Of a stretch of 64,000 nucleotides of DNA, positions 37,920-47,200 are shown piece after piece. Source of the stretch: Oscillospiraceae bacterium (lineage in GTDB: Bacteria; Bacillota; Clostridia; Oscillospirales; Ruminococcaceae); the NCBI GenBank assembly GCA_022835495.1, contig BQOK01000001.1, positions 496,001 to 560,000 of the forward strand, read 5' to 3'. The translations under genes were made by a program, and so were the position numbers. The first letter of the stretch is position 1, and every line of letters starts with the position of its first letter. Under the pieces are notes generated by a model, which was given only the letters and a program-made list of their open reading frames with translations, did no database searches and had not been told where the DNA came from.

Positions 37920-38384
37920 ATGACCCTGACAAAAAAAGAGCAGAGCCTGTTAAAGGATCTGCAGCACGAGGAAAAGCTTTGCGCAGAAAAATACCACCGG
38001 GCGGCCGAAGCAGCCTGTGACCCGCATTTGAAAAGCCTGTTCCAGCAGATCGAAAAAGCCGAGGAAGGCCACTACAACACCGTGACCGGGATGCTGGCGG
38101 GGGAGGTGCCTGCCCCGCAAAAGGGCGGGCAGGCCAAGAACGCAAAGCAGCCCAGCGCGGAGCAGCTTAAGAGCAAGGCCGGCCGCGCGGGCAAAAAGAA
38201 GGACGAATACCTGCTGGCGGACCTGCTGGCCACCGAAAAGCACGTATCGGCGGTGTACAACACCTCGGTGTTCGAGTTTGGCGACGAAAAAGCCCGCCAG
38301 GTGCTCAGCGGCATCCAGCAGCAGGAGCAGCATCACGGCAAGCAGATCTCGGACTATATGCAGGCCAACGGCATGTATTGCTGA
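37920..38384 (+). CDS. CotF-like spore coat / ferritin-like protein
   Basis: The 154-residue, helix-rich protein has two halves, each with paired Glu/His-type positions (HEEKLCAEKYHRAA, EEGHYNTVTGML, then ATEKHVSAVYNTSVFEFGDE and QQQEQHHGKQISDYM). They are joined by a Lys/Ala-rich linker (about 65-95). This is the pattern of CotF-type coat proteins found in many spore-forming Clostridia. AAAAGGAGTG lies upstream of ATG 37920. It stands alone. A coat role is inferred from the family. Confidence 0.75.
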   Translation: MTLTKKEQSLLKDLQHEEKLCAEKYHRAAEAACDPHLKSLFQQIEKAEEGHYNTVTGMLAGEVPAPQKGGQAKNAKQPSAEQLKSKAGRAGKKKDEYLLADLLATEKHVSAVYNTSVFEFGDEKARQVLSGIQQQEQHHGKQISDYMQANGMYC

Positions 38385-38400
38385 GCTGCACAAAAAACAA

Positions 38401-38444
38401 GCAGTGCCGGGGGAACGGACATGGCCGCTCCCCCGGCACTGCTT
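38401..38444. terminator. Bidirectional terminator between the coat gene and lacZ
   Basis: GCAGTGCCGGGGGAACGG and a complement with one mismatch surround ACATGG; the two flanking genes are convergent. Confidence 0.75.
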
Positions 38445-38448
38445 TGTT

Positions 38449-41310
38449 TCAGCTCCCCGGCAGGGGATCCGGCTGGAGGTAAAAGGAAAAGGCAATGTCG
38501 CCCTCGGCGCTCAGCTGATAGGCGGGCTCCACGTCTGCGCCCCAGCTGTCGATGCCGCCGACCCCGCGCATTGCGCCCAGCACCGTGACCACCGTGCGGC
38601 CGGCAGCGCCCAGTTCCTCCTGATGAAGGGCTGCCTCCAGTTCGTGGGGGGTGTGGGGCAGGGCCGAAAAGGCAAAGGACGAGTCGTCCATCACCACGCC
38701 CAGCGCTGCTGTGCCCCGGCCCCGCAGGTCGTTTTGCCGGAGGGTGAGGCGCAGAGTGTCCATATGGCAGCCGTTCTCCTGGGGAACGAGGTAGGGGGTG
38801 GCATGGGGCGCTTCGGCGTGCAGGCCGAACCGGGCGCCCTTTCTGCGGTCGGGATAGGTTTCGCCTGAAAGGCCGAGCCACTGGGTTTCGGCCACCGGCG
38901 CAGGGGTAAAAAAGCGCAGCCCGAACAGCGGCAGCTGGGGCAGGCCTTTTTGGCCGTGATAGGTCAGCGATACCCGCAGCCGGCCCAGCGGGTCCACCGT
39001 GTAGAGCAGGTCCACGGCGGCCTCGGGGGTGGTGGGGGCGGCGAAATGGTAGAGGATGGACACCTCATCCCAACTTGTTTGGGGGCGCTCCCACCCGGTG
39101 CAGCGGGCCCACAAATCCGCGCTCATCCACACCGCGCTGCGGGCGGCAAAGCCGTTGCCCTTGTCGTTCTCGGTGGCGGCACGCCAGAAGGCGGGCCGGG
39201 GCGCGCGGTACAGCCACTCGGCGCCGCCGTACCGCAGGGATACGGGGCCGCCTTCCACGTAGGAAAACAACACCTCAAAGCCCTGCCCCCGCACGCCCAG
39301 GGTCACGTCGCCCTCGATCACCTGCAGAGGCGGCGCGGCGGCGGCGCGTAGGGCTGCCGCCTGCTGTTCGGCGGCGAGCTGCCGCAGTGCGGCGGCCTTC
39401 TGCCGCTGGTTTTCCCAGTCGAACTGGGCGCGGCGGGCGGGGGAAGCGTACCAGTAGCGCACCTCCTGCAGGGCGGGCTTTTCTGAGCCGTCGGCAAACA
39501 AAAGGCCGTTGCCGCTGAAGGCGTAATCGGTGGGGCGATCGCCAAAGTCGCCGCCGTAGCCCAGCGCCCTGCGGCCCAGCGGGTCGGTGCGCCACAGCGC
39601 CTGATCCATGTAGTCCCAGATAAAGCCGCCCTGGTATTGAGGGAATTCGTCCAACAGGCGGATATAGCTCTCCATACCGCCCAGCGAATTGCCCATGCAG
39701 TGCATGTACTCGCACAGAAGGTACGGCTTTTCGGGTTGCGATTCCAGGTATTCCCGCACCTGGGCGGGGGAGGCGTACATCCGGCTCTCCACATCGCTTG
39801 CCTCGTTGAAGGCCCGGTTCCAGAAGACCCCCTCGTAGTGCACCAGGCGGCTGGGGTCCTGCCGGCGGAAATAACGGCTCATGGCCAGGATGCACTCGCC
39901 CGCGTAGGACTCGTTGCCGCAGGACCAGAACAGGATGGAGGGGTGGTTTTTGTCCCGCTCGAACATGGAGCGGGCGCGGTCCAGCACGCATTCCCGCCAC
40001 TGGGGCAGGCTGCCCGGCACGTTCCAGGAGGGCTCGCAGGCGCCCATCTTCTGCCAGGAGCCATGGCTTTCCAGATTGGCTTCGTCCATGACGTAGATGC
40101 CGTTTTCGTCGCACAGGGCGTACCAGGCGCTCTGGTTGGGGTAATGGCAGGTGCGCACGGCGTTGATATTGCTGCGCCGGAACACCTCGATGGCCTGCTC
40201 CATGTCTGCCCGGCCGATGCTGCGGCCCCGGCGGGCGTTCCACTCGTGCCGGTTCACCCCGTTCAGCACCAACCGCTCGCCGTTGAGCAGCATCAGGCCG
40301 CCCTTGAGCTCGAACCGGCGGAAGCCGATGGGATAGGGCACCAGCTGCTGCAGCCGGCCCGCGGCGTCGTATACGGCCAGGGTGACGGTGTAAAGGCAGG
40401 GGTCGCTGTGGCTCCAGGGGCGCACGCCCTCAAAGCGCAGCGGTCCGGCGGTAAGAAAGCCGCCCTCGGCGGCCGAGAGGGCCAGCGGGCCCTGCCGCAG
40501 CACCCCACCGCCCGGCGCCGCAACGCGGCATTCCACCCGCAGGGCCGCGGGGCCGCAGGGTTCGGCGCTGCTTTCCCGGGAAAAGCGCAGGCGCAGGCCC
40601 AGGGTGCCGGTGCAGAGGTCCGGCTCCAGCCCGGCCTGGAGCCACAGATCCTCCAGGTGGAGAGAGGGCTTTGCATAGAGATATACCTCCCGGAAGATGC
40701 CGGAAAAACGGAAGAAGTCCTGATCCTCCAGCCAAGCGGCGCTGCTGCGCTTGTATACCTCCACGCACAGGCGGTTGCCCGTGGGCCGCACATAGGGGGT
40801 GAGGTCGAAGTCCGAGGGGGTGAAGCTGTCTTCACTGTAGCCCACGAACTGCCCGTTCAGCCAGACGTAAAAGGCCTGTTCGACCCCCTGGAAGGAGATG
40901 CACACCCGCTTGCCCTGAAGGGCTTGCTCCAGATCAAAGAAGGTGACATAGCTGCCCACCGGGTCGTCGTTCCAGTCGATCTGGGGCGGGCGCAGAAAGG
41001 AGCGGCCGTCCCAGGGGTACATGGTGTTGATGTATTGGAGCTGCCCGAAGCCCTGGAGCTCGATGTGCCCGGGCACCTGGATGCCGCCGAACGCCGAGAG
41101 GTCAAAATCCTCACGGTAAAAATCAGCCGGCCGGGCGGCGGGCGCCGGGCTCCAGGCAAAGAGCCAGTGCCCGTTCAGGGATTGGCGCAGCGCCTGGCAG
41201 CCGGCGGCCAGCTCCTGTTCGCTGCGGTACCAGGTGTGATCGGAGTGGGCGGGCAGCCGGTTTACCTGAAATACGGCCGGGTCTTCCAGCCAGTTGAGTT
41301 CTGCCTGCAT
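38449..41310 (-). CDS. lacZ: GH2 beta-galactosidase, cytosolic
   Basis: The 953-residue enzyme has the LacZ build: a sugar-binding jelly roll (about 40-215), an immunoglobulin-like part, the catalytic barrel with general acid E467 (FWSCGNESYAG) and nucleophile E534 (LLCEYMHCMGNS), and a C-terminal beta-galactosidase small-chain domain (about 690-950). No signal peptide is present, so it acts on imported galactosides. ATG 41310 has AAGGAGG 7 bp upstream, which rejects the much longer open frame reaching 41871. A relic of an ABC-permease gene lies immediately upstream on the same strand. Confidence 0.95.
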   Translation of the reverse strand: MQAELNWLEDPAVFQVNRLPAHSDHTWYRSEQELAAGCQALRQSLNGHWLFAWSPAPAARPADFYREDFDLSAFGGIQVPGHIELQGFGQLQYINTMYPWDGRSFLRPPQIDWNDDPVGSYVTFFDLEQALQGKRVCISFQGVEQAFYVWLNGQFVGYSEDSFTPSDFDLTPYVRPTGNRLCVEVYKRSSAAWLEDQDFFRFSGIFREVYLYAKPSLHLEDLWLQAGLEPDLCTGTLGLRLRFSRESSAEPCGPAALRVECRVAAPGGGVLRQGPLALSAAEGGFLTAGPLRFEGVRPWSHSDPCLYTVTLAVYDAAGRLQQLVPYPIGFRRFELKGGLMLLNGERLVLNGVNRHEWNARRGRSIGRADMEQAIEVFRRSNINAVRTCHYPNQSAWYALCDENGIYVMDEANLESHGSWQKMGACEPSWNVPGSLPQWRECVLDRARSMFERDKNHPSILFWSCGNESYAGECILAMSRYFRRQDPSRLVHYEGVFWNRAFNEASDVESRMYASPAQVREYLESQPEKPYLLCEYMHCMGNSLGGMESYIRLLDEFPQYQGGFIWDYMDQALWRTDPLGRRALGYGGDFGDRPTDYAFSGNGLLFADGSEKPALQEVRYWYASPARRAQFDWENQRQKAAALRQLAAEQQAAALRAAAAPPLQVIEGDVTLGVRGQGFEVLFSYVEGGPVSLRYGGAEWLYRAPRPAFWRAATENDKGNGFAARSAVWMSADLWARCTGWERPQTSWDEVSILYHFAAPTTPEAAVDLLYTVDPLGRLRVSLTYHGQKGLPQLPLFGLRFFTPAPVAETQWLGLSGETYPDRRKGARFGLHAEAPHATPYLVPQENGCHMDTLRLTLRQNDLRGRGTAALGVVMDDSSFAFSALPHTPHELEAALHQEELGAAGRTVVTVLGAMRGVGGIDSWGADVEPAYQLSAEGDIAFSFYLQPDPLPGS

Positions 41311-41339
41311 GAGGGGCCTCCTTGTTCTGTGAAATTGTT

Positions 41340-41447
41340 TTTTACCGCGCCGGCGGCAACGCCGGCCAGAATGTATGTTTGGAAGAACACGCAGATCAGG
41401 ATGGTGGGCAGCATGACGATGATGCCCGCCGCCGGCTTTTGCCACCC
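41340..41447 (-). pseudogene. Remnant of the C-terminus of a MalG-type sugar ABC permease
   Basis: In the frame read from 41447 to 41340, about 35 residues (GWQKPAAGIIVMLPTILIC, FFQTYILAGVAAGAVK) match the last membrane helix and tail of carbohydrate ABC permeases, compare the end of the intact permease at 57339-58181 (ATLPLVVFYLIMQKS, VVAGSVKG). No stop follows the usual terminal VKG; the frame runs into lacZ. Nothing upstream looks like the rest of a permease, so this is a deletion relic, suggesting lacZ was once the last gene of a sugar-transport operon. Confidence 0.6.
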
Positions 41448-41557
41448 GGTTTTGGCAGGCAAAAGCGGGGTGAATGGATTTGCGGGCGGGGGAAAACCTA
41501 AAAGAGAATGCGGGCCGGGGCACAGAGCTTTGGCCCCCAACAGGAGGAGGGAGCGCA

Positions 41558-41794
41558 ATGGCCGGAAAGTGGATCTCGGTGCTGGGGGTGGTGCTTGCCA
41601 CAGGGGGCACGGTGTGGTCGCTGTGGGATATCATTGTAAAGACCGACCGGGAGCTTTTCAGGGAGATAAGCCAGCGCTTCAGCACTGGCAAAAAGCTGCG
41701 CTCGGCAAAGCGGCAGCGCCTGCACACGATCTGCGGCATGGTGTGCATCGTTTTGGGGGCGGCGCTGCAGACGGTAGGGCTGTTCCTTTTATAA
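41558..41794 (+). CDS. Small two-helix membrane protein
   Basis: The 78-residue protein has two hydrophobic helices (about 5-25 and 56-77) separated by a basic loop (STGKKLRSAKRQRLH). ATG 41558 has a strong AGGAGGAGGGAG upstream, which supports a real gene. It is divergent from lacZ and overlaps nothing. No family is recognised. Confidence 0.6.
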   Translation: MAGKWISVLGVVLATGGTVWSLWDIIVKTDRELFREISQRFSTGKKLRSAKRQRLHTICGMVCIVLGAALQTVGLFLL

Positions 41795-41878
41795 AAGGGA
41801 AGGCTGCAGGCACCGCCACACAGAAAAGCACAATGGAAGCGCAGATAAAAGCGCTTCAACAGGCAGACCAAAAAGACC

Positions 41879-41921
41879 GACGCGCCCGCAGGAACGGCTG
41901 ATTCCTGCGGGCGCGTTGATA
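41879..41921. terminator. Bidirectional terminator
   Basis: ACGCGCCCGCAGGAA and its complement surround CGGCTGA between the small membrane gene and the convergent EAL gene. Confidence 0.8.
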
Positions 41922-41946
41922 AAAGGCGCTGTGTGTTTGCCGCCGC

Positions 41947-43212
41947 TCACACCGGCGCGGTCTCGCCGCCCAAAAGAAAGCGGCGCTCAAATTCATCGGC
42001 GGGCATAGGGCGGTAAAAAACAAAGCCCTGGATGTACTCGCAGCCGAGCCGCTTGAGATATTCTACATAATCGCGGGTTTCGACGCCTTCGGCCACAGTG
42101 GCGATGCCCAATTCATGAGCCATCTGCACGATGTGGCGCACCAGCACCCGCTCGCGGAAGTTGCATTCATCCTGAAAGAGGGAGCGGTCGATTTTAAGGG
42201 CGGAAAAGCGGGTGTTGGTGAGCACGCTGAAAGAGGAATAGCCGCTGCCGAAATCGTCCAGCGAGTAGGAAAAACCGTATTCCTCCAGCTCCTGCGTGAC
42301 CTCGCGCACCCGGTCCACCTGGTTCAGCACGATGCTTTCCAGCAATTCGAACTCGATGCACTCTTTCGGCGCGGGGTACTGCCCGTGAATCCGTTTATAA
42401 TCTTTAAAATAATACCGATAGTTGAACATCTCGCCCGAGAGGTTCACGCTGATCTTCAGGGTTTTTCCGTAGGTGCGTTGCCAATGGCACAGCCGTTTAC
42501 AGACCTGCTCGAACATATAGAGATCGAGGGTTTCGATCAGACCGTTTTTTTCCAGCTGGGGCATAAATTCGGCCAGGGGGATCATGCCGCGCTGCGGGTC
42601 GAGCCAGCGCACCAGGGCTTCGGCCCCGGCGATCCGGCCGGTGGCCAGTTCCACCTTGGGCTGCAGATACAGCTGGATGTGCCCGGCGTCCAGCGCGGGC
42701 TGGAGCGTTTGCAGAAGATCGAACGAGCGCAGGCCGTCGTCGTGCAGGGTGACGCCGTAGATCTCGAAATGGGAATTGCGGAACTTGCTTTCAGGGCATT
42801 CAAAACGCGCCACATCCGCCCGGTACTGGGCAGTGTAAAAATCCACGGGTTCGGCAGGCAGGGGATAAATGCCGAAACCGGTAAAAATGTTTCCGAAAAA
42901 GCGCTCGTCCGGCATATCCCGGATGGCGGTGTTGATCTGGATGATGCGGTGGAACAGATCGTCGTAATCGGAGGGAAGGCGGGCCAACAGGTTGAAGCAG
43001 GCCAGGTGGATCTGGGCCAGGTACTCGCCGGGGCCAAGCTGTGCGGCCAGGATCTGGTAGACGCTGCGGATGAGTTCGTCGCCCACAGCCCAGCCGAACC
43101 GCTGGTTGATGGTGCGGAACCGCTTGAGCTTGACGCTGATAAGCGAATAATGAGGCCGCTCGGCGGGGGTGAGGGCTTCGTAGCGCTCTTTGAGCCAGGC
43201 TTCGTTTTTCAT
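41947..43212 (-). CDS. EAL-domain c-di-GMP phosphodiesterase with degenerate GGDEF domain
   Basis: The 421-residue cytosolic protein has an N-terminal GGDEF-like fold (about 15-165) in which the GGDEF signature is absent (LAQIHLACFNLLARL in its place). An EAL domain (about 170-415) carries an intact EAL at 198-200, FELLESIVLNQ and LDDFGSGYSSFSVL. It should hydrolyse c-di-GMP, with the dead GGDEF part possibly acting as a GTP sensor (family knowledge). ATG 43212 has GGAGGG 7 bp upstream; an upstream ATG in frame lacks one. It is monocistronic and divergent from the DUF1622 gene. Confidence 0.9.
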   Translation of the reverse strand: MKNEAWLKERYEALTPAERPHYSLISVKLKRFRTINQRFGWAVGDELIRSVYQILAAQLGPGEYLAQIHLACFNLLARLPSDYDDLFHRIIQINTAIRDMPDERFFGNIFTGFGIYPLPAEPVDFYTAQYRADVARFECPESKFRNSHFEIYGVTLHDDGLRSFDLLQTLQPALDAGHIQLYLQPKVELATGRIAGAEALVRWLDPQRGMIPLAEFMPQLEKNGLIETLDLYMFEQVCKRLCHWQRTYGKTLKISVNLSGEMFNYRYYFKDYKRIHGQYPAPKECIEFELLESIVLNQVDRVREVTQELEEYGFSYSLDDFGSGYSSFSVLTNTRFSALKIDRSLFQDECNFRERVLVRHIVQMAHELGIATVAEGVETRDYVEYLKRLGCEYIQGFVFYRPMPADEFERRFLLGGETAPV

Positions 43213-43359
43213 TTGCGGACCCTCCACCGGCGCACCCCCTTTCATTTCCAGTTCAGTATATCGGAAATAAGCGGCAAAAACAAGCGGGAACGGCGGTTTG
43301 GGTAAAAAAGTCGGAGCTTTTTGGGGTATAAGGCCCTTTTCAAGCGGCGCGGCGTCTGG

Positions 43360-43365
43360 TATACT
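43360..43365 (+). promoter_or_regulatory. Probable -10 box of the DUF1622 gene
   Basis: TATACT at 43360-43365 has a weak TTTTCA 17 bp upstream (43337-43342) and lies 46 bp before the start codon. Confidence 0.45.
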
Positions 43366-43410
43366 AAAAAGCAGAACGACCGGTGCGGCGGTGTGAAAGG
43401 AACGACAGGC

Positions 43411-43794
43411 ATGGAAACTATTTTGCACGAGGTGCTCGTTGAGGTGGTCAATTTGGCCATCATCATTTTTGAGTTTATGGGAGTAGCGGTTATTATTGTG
43501 GCCGGCCTGCAGGGGATCTTCAACTATGTGCGGCGCGACCCCATGACCCGGCTGAAGCTGGCAAAGGGCATGGCGATGGGCCTGGAATTCAAGCTGGGCA
43601 GCGAGATTCTGCGCACGGTGGTGGTGCGTGAGCTCAGCGAGATCGCCATTGTGGGCGCCATCATTCTTCTGCGGGCGGCGCTGACCTTCCTGATCCACTG
43701 GGAAATCAAGAACGAGGAGGCCCAGGTGGAGCAGGAGCTGGAGGAAAAGCGCGCCGAGATGGACCGCGCCGACGAAAAGCAGCCCGGCGTCTGA
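43411..43794 (+). CDS. DUF1622 membrane protein
   Basis: The 127-residue protein has an N-terminal helix (about 10-38), the family core MGLEFKLGSEILRTVVVR, a second hydrophobic segment (about 78-100) and a charged coiled-coil tail. This matches DUF1622, a small membrane family of unknown function found in many bacteria. It is monocistronic, divergent from the EAL gene. Confidence 0.85.
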   Translation: METILHEVLVEVVNLAIIIFEFMGVAVIIVAGLQGIFNYVRRDPMTRLKLAKGMAMGLEFKLGSEILRTVVVRELSEIAIVGAIILLRAALTFLIHWEIKNEEAQVEQELEEKRAEMDRADEKQPGV

Positions 43795-43805
43795 TGGAAA
43801 AAACA

Positions 43806-43833
43806 CGGCCCCCCGCATTGACGCGGGGGGCCG
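43806..43833 (+). terminator. Hairpin after the DUF1622 gene overlapping the tRNA-Pro promoter
   Basis: CGGCCCCCCGC and its complement surround ATTGAC. There is no T tract. The -35 box of the next promoter lies within its loop and 3' arm. Confidence 0.5.
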
Positions 43834-43846
43834 AATCGGGTATAAT
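43818..43846 (+). promoter_or_regulatory. Promoter upstream of tRNA-Pro
   Basis: TTGACG (43818-43823) and TATAAT (43841-43846) are 17 bp apart. The tRNA begins 108 bp later, so a long leader of unknown role would be transcribed. Confidence 0.65.
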
Positions 43847-43954
43847 AATCTGGCGCTTGAAGCCGGGGAAAGTGCCCAAAGGGGTGAAAAGCTGCGGAAC
43901 CCGCCCGCCGGGGCGAGCGCAGGAAAAGGCAAGAGGATCGTGTAATATTGATAC

Positions 43955-44031
43955 CGGGATGTAGCGCAGTTCGGTAGCGCGCCTGCTTTGGGAGCAGGAT
44001 GCCGCAGGTTCGAATCCTGTCATCCCGACCA
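43955..44031 (+). tRNA. tRNA-Pro (anticodon TGG)
   Basis: The acceptor arm CGGGATG pairs with CATCCCG (44021-44027). The anticodon loop TTTGGGA sits between CCTGC and GCAGG, the T arm has GGTTCGAATCC, and CCA is encoded at 44029-44031. The length is 77 nt. Confidence 0.95.
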
Positions 44032-44072
44032 ATCCCCTTCTGAAATCATTGATTTCAGAAGGGGATTTTTTG
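44032..44072 (+). terminator. Terminator after tRNA-Pro
   Basis: ATCCCCTTCTGAAATCA and its complement pair with almost no loop and are followed by TTTTTTGT. The 170 bp from here to 44240 hold no recognised feature. Confidence 0.85.
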
Positions 44073-44240
44073 TCTTGAACGGTGCAGAATTTGATAATAA
44101 AGATCCTTCATTTAGGCTAATAACAGGTTGTAAACGTTCTAATTTTTTATGCCTGCGTGCCCGGATATAACGATTGGCAACTCATTATGGTGTGCGGGTG
44201 CTGTTGTGTGAGCATTTACTCATACAGCTTTTTCTGTCAT

Positions 44241-47200
44241 TTACCCCACTACCAATTTGTTTGTTTTCTTCAAAAACTTCGCCGGGATGGGCCGATCCAG
44301 CTTCCAGGTGATATTCATGGGGCGGCTGCCCTCATGCTTCACATAGCTGGCCGTACCCAGGAAGGTATACGCCGCCGCACCGCCGGTGATCCGGTCCGCC
44401 CTAAACTCCCGTACAAATAGGAGTACTTTGCACCCTCGTTCTCGATGATGAATATATCGCTGCCCGGTGGGAGAATCGGCTGCGGTGGTACTTTGGCTCT
44501 GCCAGTGGAACAGGCTCTCGTTGATGGAATAGTCGTTGTACATGGTGGTGGGCGAATAGTCTTTATCTGCCTTGTTCAGTGTTACAAAGAACACGTCCAA
44601 CTGTTTCTCCGGCAGCCACTTCACACCCTCGCGCACGGTTGCAAGTTTTGTAAAGTCCATCGCTACCAGCAACTGGTCGCGGGTGTAAGTGCAATGGAGA
44701 TCCAGAGGACAGTCGAAACCCAATTCCACTGGTTCGTCAATAAAGTCAATCTGCTTATACCGGTAGCGCAGCAGAGCAAGAAGCTCTTCCAGTAACACCG
44801 GGCTATTGGAGAGAGCATAGAGGTTGTCCAGCACTTCATCAGACGTCCAGTCCTGCGTCGCCTTTCCCCACACGGTCACATAGAACATCTCTAGCATCCG
44901 ATGCTCCAGCTTTCCCAACGCTGCAAAGTTTACCTCGACCAAACGAGGCAGCAGCTCTAACAAAAAGCGAAGCCAGCGCCTGGAATCGATGACAGCCAGT
45001 CGCCCAAAAGCTTTGGTGAGGATCTCCTCCAGCGGCTCGTTGAAATCCTCGATCACGCCTGCGCGGGCGCAGATACGAGAGAAAGAAGAGAACTTATAAA
45101 TGGCTCGGGCATCCAAATGGTAGTAGTCCAGAAAGTTGGACAGCGTGAGTTCCCGCCCGTTGTCCTCTGTAAAGCTGGCCACCCGAGATACTAGCCCGGC
45201 GGTATTGCCGTAGGAGGCCCGGATATTATCCAGAATATACTTGGCAGCTTTTTTCTCCAATTGAATATAGCAACCCTTGGGTGCGGAGATGAAACCGTCT
45301 TTGATCTCCCGCACCACACTGCAGGTGGTATTTGACAGCAAGGCGGCAAATTTATCCTCGAAGTTGTAGCGCTTGTTGGCCTGACCGATGAAGTCCAGCA
45401 CGGTCAAGCATTCCTTGCCCTCTGCAAGACGCAGGCCACGGCCCAGCTGCTGGAGGAAGATGGTCAGGGACTCGGTAGGGCGCAGGAATAACACCGTGTT
45501 GACCTCAGGGATATCCACGCCCTCGTTGTAGATATCCACCACAAAGATGAAGCGAATATCGCCGCCCACCAGCCGCCTCTTGGCCGCTTTTCTCTCCTCG
45601 TCGGGGGATTTACCGGTTAGGAAGATGGACGGGATCCCGCGCTCGTTGAAATAGCAGCACATGAACTGTGCATGCTCGATGGAGACGCAGAACCCCAGCC
45701 CCTTGACCTCGTCGATATCGGTTACATATTTCACAAGCGAGGACACCACCAGGTCTGCCCGACGATTTGCCACGGTGCCACTGAGGGTGTAGAGATTGGA
45801 GAGCGCACCTTTGTCGTATCCACCGGCGCTCCATTTCAAAGTGCTTAGGTCCGCCGTGTCGGTGATGCCGAAATATTGGAAGGGACACAGCAGCTTGCGG
45901 TCAATGGCTTCCGGCAGGCGAATTTCCGCAGCGATTTGATGATTGAAGTAGGGCAACACGCTTTTGCCGTCCATGCGCTCCGGGGTGGCGGTCAGGCCTA
46001 GCAGAATCTGAGGTTGGTAGAAAGAGAGCAGCTTTTGGTAGGTAGGAGCTGCCGTATGGTGAAATTCGTCTACGACGATGTAAGCGTAAAAATCCGGGGC
46101 GGTTTTGGCGGTGAAAGCCCAGGAGTTGAAGGTTTGGATGGAGAGAAATAGATGGTCGATGCTCTCCGGCTGGTAGTTGCCCACAAACAGTTCCCCGAAG
46201 TTTGCGTCCTTTAAAATAGCCCGAAAAGTATACAGGCTTTGCCGCAGGATTTCTTCCCGGTGAGCCACAAAGAGTAGCCGGCAGGGCTTACCGGGATTTT
46301 GCTTGCAAAACCGCTTATAGTCTAAGGCGGAAATCACTGTTTTACCGGTGCCGGTGGCGGCCACCACAAGATTGCGGGTATAGCCCCGAATGGTGCGCTC
46401 GGCCTCCAGCTTGTCCAAAATCTCTTGCTGGTAAGAGTAGGGAACAATATCCAAGGTATAGAGTTCGGCATCGTTGGTGTCGAAATATTTTTCTGCCTTG
46501 AGTGCCCGGGCCAGCCGTTCTTTCTGGCCCTCCGAGTAGTACTCAAACTCGTTGCAGTTCCAGTAGCTCTCAAAAGTGGCAGCGATCTTAGCTATGGTCT
46601 CGGGTAGGTCCTTGCGGGTGACCTTCACATTCCACTCTAAGCCGCTGGAAATGGCGGCATTGGACAGATTGGAGGAGCCCACATAGGCAGTGGTAAAGCC
46701 AGTGTTTCGGTAAAATATATAGGTTTTGGCATGGAGCCGGGTTCGCTTGGTGTCGTAGCTGACCTTGATCTTGGTATTCAACAGCGCTCGCAGCTCTTCA
46801 ATGGCCTTTACGTCGGTGGCTCCCATATAGGAGGTAGTGATGACCCTTAACTCACCGCCCTTTTGAGTAAACTCCCTTAGCTCGTCCATTAAAAGACGCA
46901 GGCCGCTCCATTTGATGAAGGAAACCAGCATATCAATACGGTCAGCGGATACAATTTCCTTTTTCAGTTCGGTGTACATCTGGGGCTCGTGGGTGGCCCC
47001 AGTAAATAGGTTGCTCTGCGCAATGGAGGTCTCCGGCCGGCCAAGGGCTGCAGCTGTTTTACCCACTGCCAGAAGGGGATCTTGTTCTTGCAAAAGCGCA
47101 AGAAGCTCCTCCGCCCGTTGGTTAATGGCGAGCGCGGCAAAATCAGTTTCCTGCGTTGTATTTTGAATGAGCTCTACGATTTGGTTGGCAAGGCCAATTT

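Noticed and set aside
41311-41871. N-terminal extension of lacZ by about 190 residues
   Set aside because: The ATG at 41310 has an AAGGAGG site and the normal family start; the extension shows no similarity, and another frame there matches a permease relic.
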